Source of the DNA: Hsuehochloa calcarea
Taxonomy: Eukaryota; Streptophyta; Magnoliopsida; Poales; Poaceae
Reading direction: 5' to 3'
DNA length: 64,000 nucleotides
Assembly (NCBI GenBank): GCA_036346395.1
Contig: CM070609.1
Coordinates: 29,462,223-29,526,222 of the forward strand
Both the position numbers and the translations under genes were made by a program. The notes beneath the pieces were generated by a model. That model saw only the letters and a list, made by a program, of their open reading frames with translations. It was not told where the DNA came from and ran no database searches. Shown piece after piece: positions 1 to 13,400 of the stretch (the first letter of the stretch is position 1; each line of letters begins with the position of its first letter).

Positions 1-1161
1 TGCGTGAAGCTGTTTATATGCAGCCACCACCGGGGTATTATGTTTCTGAGGGTATGGTTTGTCGCCTTCGCCGATCTCTTTACGGCCTCAAGCAAGCTCC
101 TCGTGCTTGGTTTGATCGTTTTTCTTCTGTTGTCATTGTAACTGGTTTCTCTGCCAGTGCTCATGATCTTGCTCTCTTTATTCACACTTCGCCTCGTGGT
201 CGAACACTTCTTCTTTTATATGTTGATGATATGATCATTACTGGATATGATTATCAGTACATCACATTTGTAAATGAGTGTCTTAATGAGCAGTTTCTTA
301 TGTCTGATCTGGGTATTCTTTGCTACTTTCTCGGGGTTGAGGTTATTTCTACTCCTCAGGGTTTATATCTGTCCCAAGAAAAGTATATTCAGGATCTTCT
401 TGATCATGCTTCTCTTACTGATCAGCACACCGCTGAGACTCCTATGGAGCTTATTGTTCATCTTTGGGGCACTGATGGTAAGTCTCTTGCTGATTCTACT
501 CGCTATCGTCACCTTGTTGAGAGTCTTGTTTATCTAGGTGTCACTCGCCCTGATATTTCATACCCTGTGCATATCTTGAGTCAGTTTGTTTCTGCTCCTA
601 CTCAGCTCTACTATAGTCATCTTCTTCGTGTTCTATGATATCTTTGTAGAACCATCACTCGTCGTCTGTTTTCCCTCACTCCAGCTCTTTACAGCTCCAG
701 GCATATTCTAATGCCACTTGGGCTAGTGATCATTTTGATCGCCGACCTCTCTCTGCTTATTGTATTTTTCTTGGTGATTCTCTCATTGATTAGAAGACTA
801 AGAAGCATACAGTAGTTGCTCGTTCGAGTGGTGAGGCTGAGTTACGAGCTATGACTTTGTTGACATCAGATGTTTGGCTACGGTGGTTATTTGAGGATTT
901 TGGTATTTCAGTTTCAGCAACCACTCCTCTTTTGTCTAACAGTACAGGGGCTATTAATATTGCTATAAATCCGGTGAAGCATGAGCTTACTAAGCATATT
1001 AGTGTTGATGCTTCCTACATGCGAACACAGGTGCGGGACCAGATTGTTACTGTCAGTATGTGCCTTCAGAACTTTAGTTGGCAGACTTTTTCACAAAAAC
1101 ACAGACCAAAGTTCAGCACAACTTTTATCTATCCAAACTTCATGTTGTTGATCCACCATAA
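1..1161 (+). pseudogene. Copia reverse transcriptase / RNase H fragment
   Basis: Residues from position 18 match Copia reverse transcriptase: SLYGLKQAPRAWF, then the catalytic YVDDMII box, then DLGILCYFLGVEV and LSQEKYIQDLL. The frame runs to a stop at 636-638 and RNase H continues in other frames: RSSGEAELRAM near 825-855, then NPVKHELTKHISVD, then LADFFTKTQTKVQ. At least two frame changes and an in-frame stop show that it is dead. The 5' part of pol is outside the window. Confidence 0.85.
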
Positions 1162-1170
1162 GTTTGGAGG

Positions 1171-1272
1171 TGTTAGATGTATATTATTGACTGTGTATTT
1201 TTCCATTGTATAAAGGATTACCTACATATGTATTTGTATATATATTGATCTATTGACCTCATTACCAATACA
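1171..1272 (+). repeat. putative short 3' LTR of the Copia element
   Basis: AT-rich segment beginning TGTTAG after a purine tract (AGTTTGGAGG) and ending in ACA, immediately after the pol stop. About 100 bp is short but within what some plant Copia families have. There is no second copy in the window for comparison. Confidence 0.5.
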
Positions 1273-1338
1273 AGCGTCGTTTATAGCAATGCCTATATGA
1301 CGAATGTTGTAATCCAACAACTGAAAGAAGAAGTTTAC

Positions 1339-1467
1339 CCCGGTGCCTGACACGATGTCGACACCGTGTTTGGCATGGTTCAGAGCTTGCACCATCGACA
1401 GCAGAGTTGTCCGTGCATCACGCTCCTCGTACACGCTCGTCAGATAATTGTGCAAATCTATGACCCC
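1339..1467 (-). CDS. Rboh: Rboh exon 12: NADPH domain, penultimate
   Basis: 43 codons: GVIDLHNYLTSVYEERDART, TLLSMVQALNHAKHGVD and IVSGTG, donor GTAAAC. The family continues with a final exon (THFARPNW ... cysteine-containing FYCG ... C-terminal FHKE-F), which is not present between here and position 1. Confidence 0.92.
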
Positions 1468-4400
1468 CTGGTTAAAATTGTATGACGAGTTGTTCATCAA
1501 TACAGTAAAAATACTGCTGGGATATCAGTAAACTACAAATATAGATGGATTAGTTTACAAATATGCCACCATACACACCTACCTTCTTGTCCATTTCAGC
1601 AACCTCATTCATCACTCCTTTGAACCATTCAAATGACAATGGCTCCCGAGTAACCCAGTAAAAATGTGCACGGCTTGTTCTGTATGCTTTCTTCCTGTTG
1701 CTACTGGCTGTTGAGACACTGAAGCTGTTGGTGCTGTCCTCAGACCTACTAGTCTCCATTGCCAAGTCCTAATAGTTGCAGAAAATCATATAAGCTGTAG
1801 ACAGGCAGCAGCATCTTAGGAAACGGTTAGAATGGGAACAACATATGATGAATCAGTACCATCAACTCTTCAGCTAGCTTAATGTTGTTAAGTAGGTCCC
1901 TTAGAATGCTTATGAACGGTGTTGCCCCGATTCCAAGGCCAACAAGAAGTAGAACATCGTAATTTCTGAAATCTTGTGCAGGGGCACCATATGGACCATC
2001 TACAAGCAATCTTGGCGAGCTGTGGCACACATGAGGGAAAAAAATCAGTTTCATGTCCACCACGTATGTAAAGAAGTAGCCATGGAAAGGGATATTGGTT
2101 GACCTTCTTGGTTCTGCCACACCTAACTCGCCGAACGAAGCTCTTCTGTTAACATGCGGTGAGAAGTAGTTCTCGACAAATATCCGCTTGAGCTCTTGTG
2201 TCCAGTCTCCGTTTGTGCGGATGTGAACACTGAGGTAGTCATCTCCAGGAGCTGAAGTGATGGAAAAAGGATGCCTGAGGTAGAAGCACAGAGAAGATGC
2301 AGGTGAATTTCTATGTTAGAAGCTAGAGTAAGTCAAGGAGAAGGAAAAAGAAGGTCGTACAAACCATTCAAATGGAGAAATCGTAGGACACTGAAGAAAG
2401 ATATACTGTCCACTTCTATATCGAAATCCATAGGGCTTTGACATTGTTATGGTCAATACATTTCCAGGTAGAAGACAGACCTGAGTGAATCAAATTTACA
2501 TAAGAACACATATTTGGACCTAGCTTCACGTCTGTAAATTAATAAAATTTGCATGTACATCATGCTCTCTCTTTTTTGACAACTTCATTATGTTTTTTCA
2601 TAGTGATTTTGCTTAAGAAAGGACAGAATAAACTAATCAACAATCAGGCAAAACATCGGGGGACCTTAAACTAATCAACAATCAGGCAAAAATCGGGGAC
2701 CTTCGAGGCGCGAAAGTTATTAGAGAGCGACAGGCAATTTCTAAAGGACAGAAATGTTTGAGTAGAGCCTATATTCTATTGTAGATGAACTAGTAGTGGC
2801 AATATGACTTGTATCCCACAATGCCACAACATTCTCCGTCTCCTGTCCACAAACAAAATCCTTTATACCACTAAATCGTGTGCTTTCCAAGTTAAAATGA
2901 TGGATCCAAGACCTTGAAACTTGTAATGGATCACTAATTCAAATCCGTGCAAGTTGTTGATGGCAGCTTCTTTCTGTTTTAGTATTATCATATCGACCAA
3001 TCAAACATGTAAAGTTAATCCATTTGTATTAGTAACACATGTCAAGAAAGCTTGGCATTCAGAGACTGCATAAAATTTCCTGTCAGTAACAGTTACCAGC
3101 TTACCTTCAAGATTTTGGCAGCATAAGCATTTGACCGCAAGGCCCGTAGCATCCTTTCACCAACATAGAGCACCAACGGGACAGAAATGTACATCCATGT
3201 CTGAAATCACCAAGAGACGCAATGTTAGCGTGTTGCAGCACTCCTAAACTCCACATTGGGGGAATACAATGCTGCTGACAAGATAGACAAATATGCACTA
3301 AAAATAACAAATCAAACCACTCGGCTTGGCAGCTGTTAGATTCTTTGGTGCTTCTAGAACGGCGCAACATGGTGAGTTTAACACAAATCGTTTTATCCCC
3401 GTGAATATAATAGATAATTTTAGCTTAATAAACATGTAGGCTTGTACTGTTGTGCAGGATAGCACCATCTACCAAGTATTTCCTGGAGATCGGAGTACTT
3501 TCTGACATCTGAACCTTCTGTATTGAGCAAATGGTATTTATCTACATTAAAATCCTACAGGTTTACCAAACTGGCCTAACTGGCTCTTGACTTGTAACTG
3601 GTAAAAGGATTTTAAACAGACTTCCCAAGGAAAACTGCATTTTTTCAGTAGAACACATTATGACATCATGGTTCGACTTGTACCGACGCTAATGCATCTG
3701 CCAGCCCAACCCACAGAATCTATGGCTGAGCAGTTTCGCCTATGAAAAAAGCAATTGCAAATCGCAAAATGAATCAGAAAAAACGCCCATTCCTCTAGAA
3801 CGCAAGGTAATCCTATCCCACGTAGCCCCCCCACTGCATAACGGCCAACAGAAAAGCAGTGAAACTCCGTGCCACTCACTCCGATGATGAATTGCATGGG
3901 AAGTTTCATTGTCACACGATACTGAGAACAAGGCTTGCGATCGCTCGTGCCATGGCGAGCAAGAATATCCAGTGTCTTGTGCCGTGAGAGAAATAAAGTG
4001 TCTCTTGTCATTTGAATGCTATGCCAAGAAAATGGTGTAGGGAACCAAGATCCTTCATGGCAAATTCCTTCTTGATTGCATCAATCACTCGGTATAGGAG
4101 CGGTGAGAGGAAGTCAACAACAATGTCATCCACATATAGGAGCAAATAGACTGCATCTCGATTACGCGGTGATAGATGAAGAGGAGGTGTCGGACTTAGC
4201 TTCAGTGAAACCCCAGAGATAGCGATAAGAAGCAAACCGGCTGTACCATGCTCGCGGTGCCTGCTTCAAACCGTAGAGGGACTTGTTGAGCCTGCAGACG
4301 TGGTTGGGAAGAGCATGATCGGCAAAACCAGCTGGGAGAGAAGCGATGCTGCTTTACGACAAAGTCCGTGAAGGAAGGCGTTCTTCACATCAAGTTGATG

Positions 4401-7400
4401 GATCGGCCAGTCCCGGGAGTGAGCTAGAGTGAGGACGGTGCGAACGGTAGCGGGCTTGACGACGGGACTGAAAGTCTCATCGTAATCAATTCCGGGGCGT
4501 TGTGTGTACCCACGGAGCACCCAACGAGCCTTGTATCTGTCCAAGGAGCCATCAGCATGAAACTTGTGTTTGAAGATCCATTTTCCGGTGACCACATTTG
4601 CCTTGGCAGGCCGAGCAACGAGATCCCAAGTGTGGTTGTCCAAGAGGCCAGCGAATTCTTCTTCCATGGCACGACGCCTTGTGCGGATTGGCAAGAGCGC
4701 CACGGCAGGACCGCGAAGTGGGGACAGAGCCTCGGTGTGTAGAGCAAGACGAGGCTGCTTGTATCCGGACTTCCCGCGGGTCGCCATGCCATGAGAGTTG
4801 GCGAGTGGCGGGATGGAGACTGCTCCTGTTGGCAGAGAAGTACCACTCTTGACGTAGCGTGGTGGAGAGGGAATCATGCCAGAGCGTTGAGGAGGAGCCC
4901 CAATGAGGGACCTAGGTGGCGAGTGGTGCGGGGCACGCCGGTGTAGGCGTGGATGACGGGTGGCTTCTTTGAAGGAAGGAGGCCGAGGGCGCTGCACGGG
5001 AGGCGCCGGCATCAGCGCAGTGCGCACCGCAAGTGGGCGCTGTGCAAGGCCCAGTGTAGGGGATGCCGGGCGCGGTGAAACCGGGTGGAGGAGACCGCGA
5101 CTGGTGTGCTCGATCCCGGCCGGGTGCTGAAGATCTGGTGGGAGGTAGCCCGCAGAGTCGCAGTCTTTGGCGGGATGGCGCGACGCGAGGTGTTCTGCGG
5201 TAGAAAAGGAACTAACGGAGGTCGTCATTAGTTAGGAAATCCATTCGTGTGTAGGCGGTGGCGTGCGTGAAGTGAGAAAGGAACATTGTTTCGTCGAAAA
5301 CAACGTGGCGAGAGATGATGACACGGTTTGTGGCGAGGTCGAGGCACCTGTAACCTTTGTGGTCGGGAGAGTAGCCGATGAAAACACATAAGGAAGAGCG
5401 CGGGGCAAGTTTGTGAGGAGTGGTAGCGGTGAGATTAGGGTAGCAGGTGCACCCGAAGGTCCGGAGATCATGATAGGAAGGGTGAGTGCCATAAAGGGCG
5501 AAGAAGGGAGTGCTCATGTGCAGCGTTTTGGTGGGGAGGCGATTTATGAGATGAGTGGCGGTAGCAAGAGCATCGGCCCAGTAGGAGGGGGGCATGGATG
5601 CTTGGAAGAGCAGTGAGCGGGTGACATTGTTGGTGGTGCGAAGCATGCGTTCGGCTTTGCCATTTTGCTGCGAGGTGTAGGGGCATGACATGCGAAGAGA
5701 AACACCTTTGGCAAGAAAGAAAGCGCGAGACGCAGAGTTGTCAAACTCACGACCGTTGTCACATTGCACGGATTTGATGGTACAACCAAACTGAGTGTGC
5801 ACATAGGCGAAGAAATTAGAGAGGACAGTAAAAGTCTCGGACTTTAATCGAAGAGGAAAAGTCCAAAGAAAATGAGAGCAATCATCGAGAATAACGAGAT
5901 AATATTTAAAACCTGATACACTGATAATGGGGGAAGTCCATAGGTCACAATGTATCAGGTCAAAAAATTTAGGTGCTCTAGACAGGGAACTAGCAAAAGG
6001 CAAGCGAATATGGCGCCCAAGCTGACAAGCATGGCAGATGGAGTCATCTGAGACTTCTTTGCAGAAAATGGAAGATGACCGGGCGAGACTCGAAGGCGGC
6101 TTTGTCGGGGTGGCCGAGGCAGCGATGCCGTGTAGTTGGAGAAGGAGGCCACAAGAGCACAAGTATCGAGAAGGTGACGACGGAGGCGCAAGGTGTAGAG
6201 CGCCCACAGTATGTTACATCGAAGGAGGTGTTCTGGTATGGAGATCCTTCACGAGACACCAAGAGGTCAAATTCCACGAACGAAATTGTCGATGAGTGAA
6301 CCGATGAGCGGAAAGAAGATTTTTAATGATGTCGAGCTAGAAGGACATTGTTGAGACGGAAAGGGCGGGAAGGGTGGAGTTTCGGTGCCAACAACCGGGA
6401 GAGTGGCGCCATTTCCCACAACAATGGAGGAAGGAAAAGAGGAGGAAGGAGATATGGTAACCATACCAGGGTTGGAGGCAATGTGAGACGAAGCACCTGA
6501 GTCGATCACCCAGTCCGAGGAGTTCGGTGGCGGGGTGAGGTGTCGGTCTTGGCGTTGGCGAGGGACCTGATCCCATGGTGACCATGCGGGGCGACGGAGG
6601 TGGTCTTGGCATCCAGCGGGATGAGGCGCTGGGTGGGCGCCTGGTGGTATGTCCCAGGAGCCGAGGGGTAGTAGGTTGGAGGCACGCCGGCCACCAAAGC
6701 GTCTTCTTTGCATCGTGGTGAAGCGAGACGGGCGGTCTGGGAGGAGGACCGCGAGCAGCCGGGGAGTTGACCCGGCCACATGTGGATGGACCACATCCCA
6801 CGGATTGAGGAGGAGGCCACTGGGAACCACAGGAAGCCGTTATTCGAGCCGCTTTGGCCACGGCCGCACGGCGACGCCGCCACGGCCATGCCATGACCAG
6901 ACGAGCCCCCCGCGTTCGATGAAGACGCGGGCTGCGGACCAGGTGGCCGGATGCAGGGAGGCTTCTTCCGACGAAGAGGCGACGAGGGCCGATGGAGGCG
7001 CCGGGGGTGCCATGTTGAGCTCGGCCAGCGCAGGTCGTGCGGACGTCCATGAGGAAGGAACAACCTCGCGCGTGATGAATCGTGACATGAATCGAAGCGC
7101 TCATTGAGGCCGCAGATGTTTAGCACCGAGTACGGTCATGGATGGGCTCGCCCCAGATCGCAAGGGCATCGGCCATGCCCTTCATCTTGCGGCGATGAGT
7201 TGTCAATGGAGAGGCACCACAGGAGAAGGTCGCGAACTTCGGCATCGAGGAGCATGGCGCGGACTCGCGATTGTTGAGGAACCGCCGCTCGATGCCGAGC
7301 CACGCAGCCGGCGGAGCCGCCACGTTCGTGGATGACGTCCGAAGGTCGGTGGAGATGGTGTTGAAGATCCAGAGACGACCACGCGATCCATGCGGGACCA

Positions 7401-10400
7401 TGCGGGATCGGTGAAGCGGTCGTAATCGAGGACGTGATCCTTCAGCCGCCAAGCGCGGCCGAGATGAGGAGGGCGTAGCCGCGCCACTTGGAGTAGTTGG
7501 AGGCGGAGGTCGAGCGATCGGAATCAAATTCTTGATGTTACGGGCAGCAGCACTGGCCGTGCGTATGGCGATGGTTGCGGCGTCGGAGGAGAAAGAGTGA
7601 TCGCCGCCGTCCCGAGACGTCGTCGTGGAGGAGTCCGGCGAGACGGTCCGGAGGCGGCTGCTCGTTGTTCGAGCGTCGGCTGCGCGCGCTCCTTCGAGAG
7701 GCGTCGGCCAAGCGGCGCCTGAAGCGCGATCTGCACGGCGTGAGAGACTTGAGGAGATCGACCTCCGTCTGAAGCCTGCTGGCTGCGGTCGGTGTTAGTG
7801 GAGTCAGGAGGCGGCCTCCTCCTCCGGCTCTGGCGGCGGCGAGCTTCATCACGAAGCTTGATCGCGGTAGCCGCAGCGGAGGCGCCGAGGTCGAAGTAGC
7901 CATGGGCGCGCTACCGGGTACCAGCGCGTCGACAAAATAGCACCGACACGCCGTGGCCGAGAAGGGTCGCGGAAAGTCTATGAATTGCTTGGGAAGTTTC
8001 ATTGTCACACGACACAAGTCTTTCTTTCTTTCCATCTCTGCTCCTCTTTTGCCTTTCACTAGCTAGACAGGCTCTTTAATCGGATCCGATCCCTAGATGC
8101 CATTGCCACCACCTCCCATGGTCCCTTTACAACTAAGGCCCCTTGGCCCTAGACGGCACGGCAATAATTGGGCGTCGTGCAACCGCGCCTCATGTGACAA
8201 GGGACATTAGGCATTTCACCTCGCATTTCTCAAGTGCGGGTCACTGGCCACACACACACATAGCCATTACTAGAGAAAGCAAAGTAGCAAGGGAAAACAA
8301 CACTACTAGTACTACTTAATGTAGAGTTTGGTGAGATGGTAACGGGCACCAAGGCAACCAGCCAAAATTAGCGGCATAAGTCAGCGGAGAAAAAGTCTAC
8401 GCCATCCGTCCGCATGCATGTCGAGGCAGCCAGAGCAATGGAGGTGACGAGTTCGTGGCAAATGCGGAGGGGAAGAAAGCAACACCGGCCGGCCGATCGA
8501 TCGGTCCGTCACATCGCGACCGGGGCGGTAGGTGAGCAGGAATATACTAATCTCGGGGGCCATGTGATCTGGGGTCAAAGCTAATGGCGCCTTTGACAAT
8601 GTGATACTCCAAACGGGAAGAAAGGAAGGAAAGGTAGCAGGCAGTACAGTATACTAGTAACAAGCAAACAGGAGAAGTTTCCTGCACATTTCATCATTGT
8701 AAGCTTAAAGGCTAAGGCAAAGCTCATCGCTTGCAGCTTTGGGGCGTCGCCTGGCCGATCATTATGTGATGTAGTGATAAAATCATTCTAAATTTGTAGT
8801 CGCCCCTCGTGTAAAGTGGGGTAAAGCTAGGCCTTAGCCTCCAGGATGATGTTCATTCAGGGATGGATGGGGATTTATTTTGTGCAGTACTGCTACAGGT
8901 GCTCCATTCTGTAAAGCAAGAAGAGGCGTTTACGCCCATTCATGGCATTAATAGATCCACCCTATATTGATGATTAGTCTTAGCGATCCCCACCTATTTC
9001 AACACCCAAATCCAAATGAAAAATGCCCTGAAAAGTGGTCACATCTAGATTCACCAACAAACGTACGTAGGACCCCATGATCAATGAAACTCTGTTTCAT
9101 CGTCATCGTATATAGGCGCGCAAATAGTACTACCAGCCCTATATTACAAAAAAAAAAAGAAAAAAGAATTAACTTGCTACGGGATTCCTATAGGAAATCC
9201 TAGAGGATGTGTACTATTTTCCGTAAAATTCTTTTCCAAACTTAGTAGGACATGAAGTCATGAACTATGCTCGACTCTCAACGAAATGGCCTTCACCATA
9301 GCAGGATTTCAAGTGCTCAGGCGATGTCAACATTGCAGGGCTGGCGAGGCGACCTAGTAGGCCACAGCTGACAGGGATTTATGTCCGGACGACGGGCCCG
9401 GAACTGCTCAACACTTCAACAGCAGAGCTCGATCCATTCATGGATCTGGCGACCTCAAGACGATCAAACGAACCAGTACACACGCCAGTACGTGCGCTGC
9501 ACTTAGCTGTGGAGCACATCATCACTAGCCCACGTGTTCCGTGACAACTCACAGCAGCTACAAGTCTACAACCACCATGTCGATCTGCCCTGCCCTGCCC
9601 TGCCTACCTCTGCACTCTCTGAACGCGGCCTATTTATGAGCCCAGACAAACGCGACGCTTTCCTTGACCGCCCCGAACAGAGCAGAGCATGTGTGGGCTG
9701 GCTGGCAGGCATGGCTCCGGTTTGACCCCGGCTCCACCGACATTAACATCTGTCCTGTACGGCCACACCCATGGACAGGCCACCATGCAACGGGCATGGA
9801 TTACTGTATAGCTCAGCTATTGAGTTCAGAGTTTCAGAACTCATAATTCTTGTCCTTTCAAAAAGAAAAAGATTTCATTATTTTTATTTTCCTGTAATAG
9901 TTCTCTAAGCAAATAAGCAATGACATGAACCAAGACGATTGACCGACGGACCAAACAGAAAACCGTCACCCTCGTGAAAGCAACCCGGCGCAACCAACCA
10001 CTTGCTGATTACTACCGAGTACAAACCCATAACCGCGTGAAAGAACGGCAAGTGACCGACTGAGGTTTCAAGCAATTAAAGAAAGTACCACATGTAAAAA
10101 TTACTAGGAAAACGTGTAAAAGCGATGCGACGATCGTACGCACGTACCGTTTTCTTGTACCAGTCGCGCACGAGGAAGAGGAAGTAGCCGTGCACGAGCA
10201 GGAGCGCGTAGACGATGCCGAGGAGGTGGTGCGAGTACCAGAAGGCGTTGAACCCGGCGAGCCGGTTGAGCGGGGCCGGCAGCCGCGCCGCCGCCGCGGC
10301 GCCCTTCTCGCCCTTGCGGAACGGGTGCGTCGCCAGCGTGAAGGACACCGTCATCAGCACCACCATCGCGATGCCCGTCACTCCCTCCACGCCGGAGAGC

Positions 10401-13400
10401 AGGCCCGCGTAGGTGGGCTTCTTCGACCCGAACGCGCCAGCCACCAGCCGGTACTCCTCCGGCCCCGACGCGATCACCCGCGGGAAGTCGCACGCCAGGT
10501 GGTTCCCCGCGTGCAGCGTGATCCCCACCACGATCGCCGTCGCAATCATCTGAAATATTGAAACAGAAAAAAAAAGGAACAATTTAATTAGATCTTTGCC
10601 TAGTAAAAATTCTTGAGAAATATTGTGATGTTAATCAAGACGGTGAATCAGGCAGGATGGTCGCCGTCCTGGTCGTTTGTCGGGACCGGTGACCACCCAC
10701 CGAACCGCAAGTGGGTTCAGTTAACACTTGACAATAATAACAACGTCTTAGGTGCACGAATTTGGCGAACAGATGGCAGCTCACGCATGCGCTTAGCATA
10801 TCCGGGACCCACAGTCAGTTTCACCATGCTACTCCACATCGTTCGTAATTCGATTAGACTGTGCTAGTTGCCCGAGCTTTCTTCCACGCGGACATCAACT
10901 TCGCGCGTGGGGTCCGTGGGGACCGGTGACTGGGGCACCGGTTGCCTTCCGGGGAGATTGTGGCGGCCCACCTCCTGACAAGCGATAGCTTTTACCGACC
11001 GGGCAGGAGTTTTGAATTTTGACTGGGGGGTTTACCCAGCAGTACTTGTACTAGGTGGGACAATGGATCTTCTGTGCCGTTGGATTTCGGTTGCCGCCAG
11101 AGATAGGGCCGCAGCATAGAGTAAGTACTAGATGGGGCCCAGACAGGCGAAGTACGCAGTACGCTAAGCCCTTCCTCTCAAGTAGGAGTACATGGCAGTA
11201 GCAAACTCGGTAATAAGTCTCGGGCTACCACATAGGGGCAGTGCCCATTCCAGTTTCCACACAGGATCCAGGAGCGCCGGGTCTCCACGTGGCCGCCCAA
11301 TCATTGCACGCCACGTTCCCCGCTCCCCAATACGACAGACCGCCGCGCTTGTCACCGACGGCGACCGGGTGGTTGGTTGCCGCAGTTATCAGGCGTAATT
11401 ACTTCATCGGTTTGCGCTAATGCATTTATAGTAACGCATTTAATAATTACTTAATTACCAAAGAAGGGAAAAAACGGCGATGGGTAGCTTGCTACGTCGG
11501 ACACGCGACGGTATTTTGGGAGTTGCACGGCGTACTTGTTTTTTCGGTTTTGTTAAATGGACTGTTTTTTTCTCTTCAAAATAGTTAAATTTTTATTTGT
11601 TTGATATATTTTAAAATTTATACATTTTCTCATCTGATAAATTAGATTTGAATTTATTATAATTTTTTTTAGAAATATAATAGGTTCACCTTTGTCGTAT
11701 TTTGTTAGTATAAAATTTTATTTTTGTCCTTTGTTTTTACTCAACTTCTCAAAGCATACGTTAGATTTTAAATTATATGATGAAAATATGAGTTATTAAG
11801 ACCTTCGAGGATAATTGCAGTGACAAGAATAAAAATTATATAAATAATTTACTGTAATTTGTGTATAATAAAATTGTAAATAAACTAAAATTTAATTATT
11901 TTGACTGAGAAAGTAGCTCAATTTTATACAGACGAATGTTTCTGGGTTTTGCTAAACAATGTTGACTTGTTTTTTTAAGGTGGTTGTCTTGTTTTTCTAA
12001 GGAGTACGACGTACCTTGTGGAAAGTGATGTTGTCGTCGAAGGGGACGAAGAAGCGGGCCCAGGAGGAGCGGAGCCATGTCAGCGTGTTGCGGCAGACAG
12101 GGAGGAGGACGAGCGCCATGTTGAGCTTCAGCGTCTCGGCAGCGCCCTTGGCCGTGGGCAGGCAATACCCCATCACCCGGAACGCCGCCATCCGCCGGTA
12201 CTGCACGAACTTCCACACGAACAGCGCCGCCATCGCCGCGAACCATAGCGCCAGCACCCACGCGCGCCGCCAGTTCTCCTCCGCCTTCACCCGCACCCGC
12301 GCCGCCGCCTTCCTTATCAAGCCCCGACCCCACCGACGCGGCCGCTCCGGCACGCCCGTCTGCTCGGCGCCGCCACTGTCCCCTCCTCCCGTCCCCACCG
12401 TCACTGTCCCGCCAACGCCGCCGATGTTCTGGCTCCACTGGGCCCCACTCGCCGTGCTCAGCGGCCTGCTGTAGTTCATGTAGGTGTCGCGCTGGAGCAG
12501 CAGCGCTTCCAGCTGCCACAGCTGGCCATCGATCGCCGCGAAAGACATCACACGTGTCATCAGCTCGGCACATCACGGCAGAGAATTGCTTAAAGTGGAC
12601 AAGAGCAGTATATACGTAGAGTATACGGCAACGAACACGTACGCACCTCAATGTAGCCGAGGTTCTCCGGGTCGAGCTCCTCCATGATGAGCGAAGCGTA
12701 CTCCTCCGCCTGCTCCTTGAGCTTCGCCAGCTTGTTCGCCGACGCGCTCAGCACGATCAGCTGCGTGCGGTCGCAAAAAAGATCAAGCAATTCCCTGAAG
12801 CGTTAGGTGAAAGTAACAACAGTGATAGTTACCGCAGTAATTAACAGCATTAATTACGACTAACTAATGGAGAACTGGGTGCCCACAAGAAGCTTCTAAT
12901 TCTAATGGAGAAGTAAAAAAAAAAAAAAGAACTTTAGGAAAGTGTTTAAAGAAGTCACCTCCTGTACTTCCTCCCTCGTTATCCTCCCGTCCACGTTGGC
13001 GTCCACCCTGAATTTGGGGCCAAGAACGGCAGAAGAAGCATATTAAGAATCTGCGAGATTAGCAGTAGGTGCGTGCGTGCGAATCGGAAATCGAGACGGA
13101 TCGATCGAACGAATGTTACTTCGGATCCGGTGAAAGAAAATTAACGGGGGAGGGGGAGGATTTAGTGGTTCAGTACATGTCGAAGAAGATCTGGAGCCGG
13201 GCGTCGAAGCTCTGGTCGGAGATCTGGAGCCAGAAATCGTAGAGCTCCTCCCTGGTGATCCGCTCCAGGTTCTGCCGCTGCCGGCGGGCCAGCGCGTCGA
13301 AGATGCCCACCGCGAACTCCTTCGAGTCCACCATTCCTGATTTGATCGAGACACGCAACACGCCCAATAACGTCGCGATTACTAGTTTCTTGCGTGTCTG

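Larger units (their letters stand above)
1..1272 (+). mobile_element. Copia LTR retrotransposon, 3' part, in the last Rboh intron
   Basis: This is the 3' part of a Ty1/Copia element on the plus strand; its 5' half lies left of the window. It holds the end of reverse transcriptase, a decayed RNase H and a very short 3' LTR. The last RNase H codons give ADFFTKTQTKVQ and stop at 1159-1161. A purine-rich tract then leads into a segment starting TGTTAG at 1171 and ending ATACA at 1272, which I take as a ~102-bp LTR. Rboh intron sequence follows. The element lies antisense to Rboh, between exon 12 and the unseen last exon. The LTR end is inferred from TG...CA only, because the other LTR and the TSD are outside the window. 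Confidence 0.85.
3920..7979 (-). mobile_element. Truncated Copia retrotransposon inside Rboh intron 6
   Basis: Read on the minus strand, the order is leader, gag, protease, integrase, reverse transcriptase, as in Copia. RNase H is absent, and the reverse transcriptase stops near 3925 at the 33-bp repeat. A possible primer-binding site (CTGGTACCCGG) lies near 7910-7925. No pair of LTRs is visible. It lies in the same orientation as Rboh. Many frameshifts are present, although integrase is open for over 300 codons. Confidence 0.88.

Noticed and set aside
10104..10561. Alternative frames over Rboh exon 6
   Set aside because: GC-rich shadows; the real frame has the heme histidines and correct splice phases.
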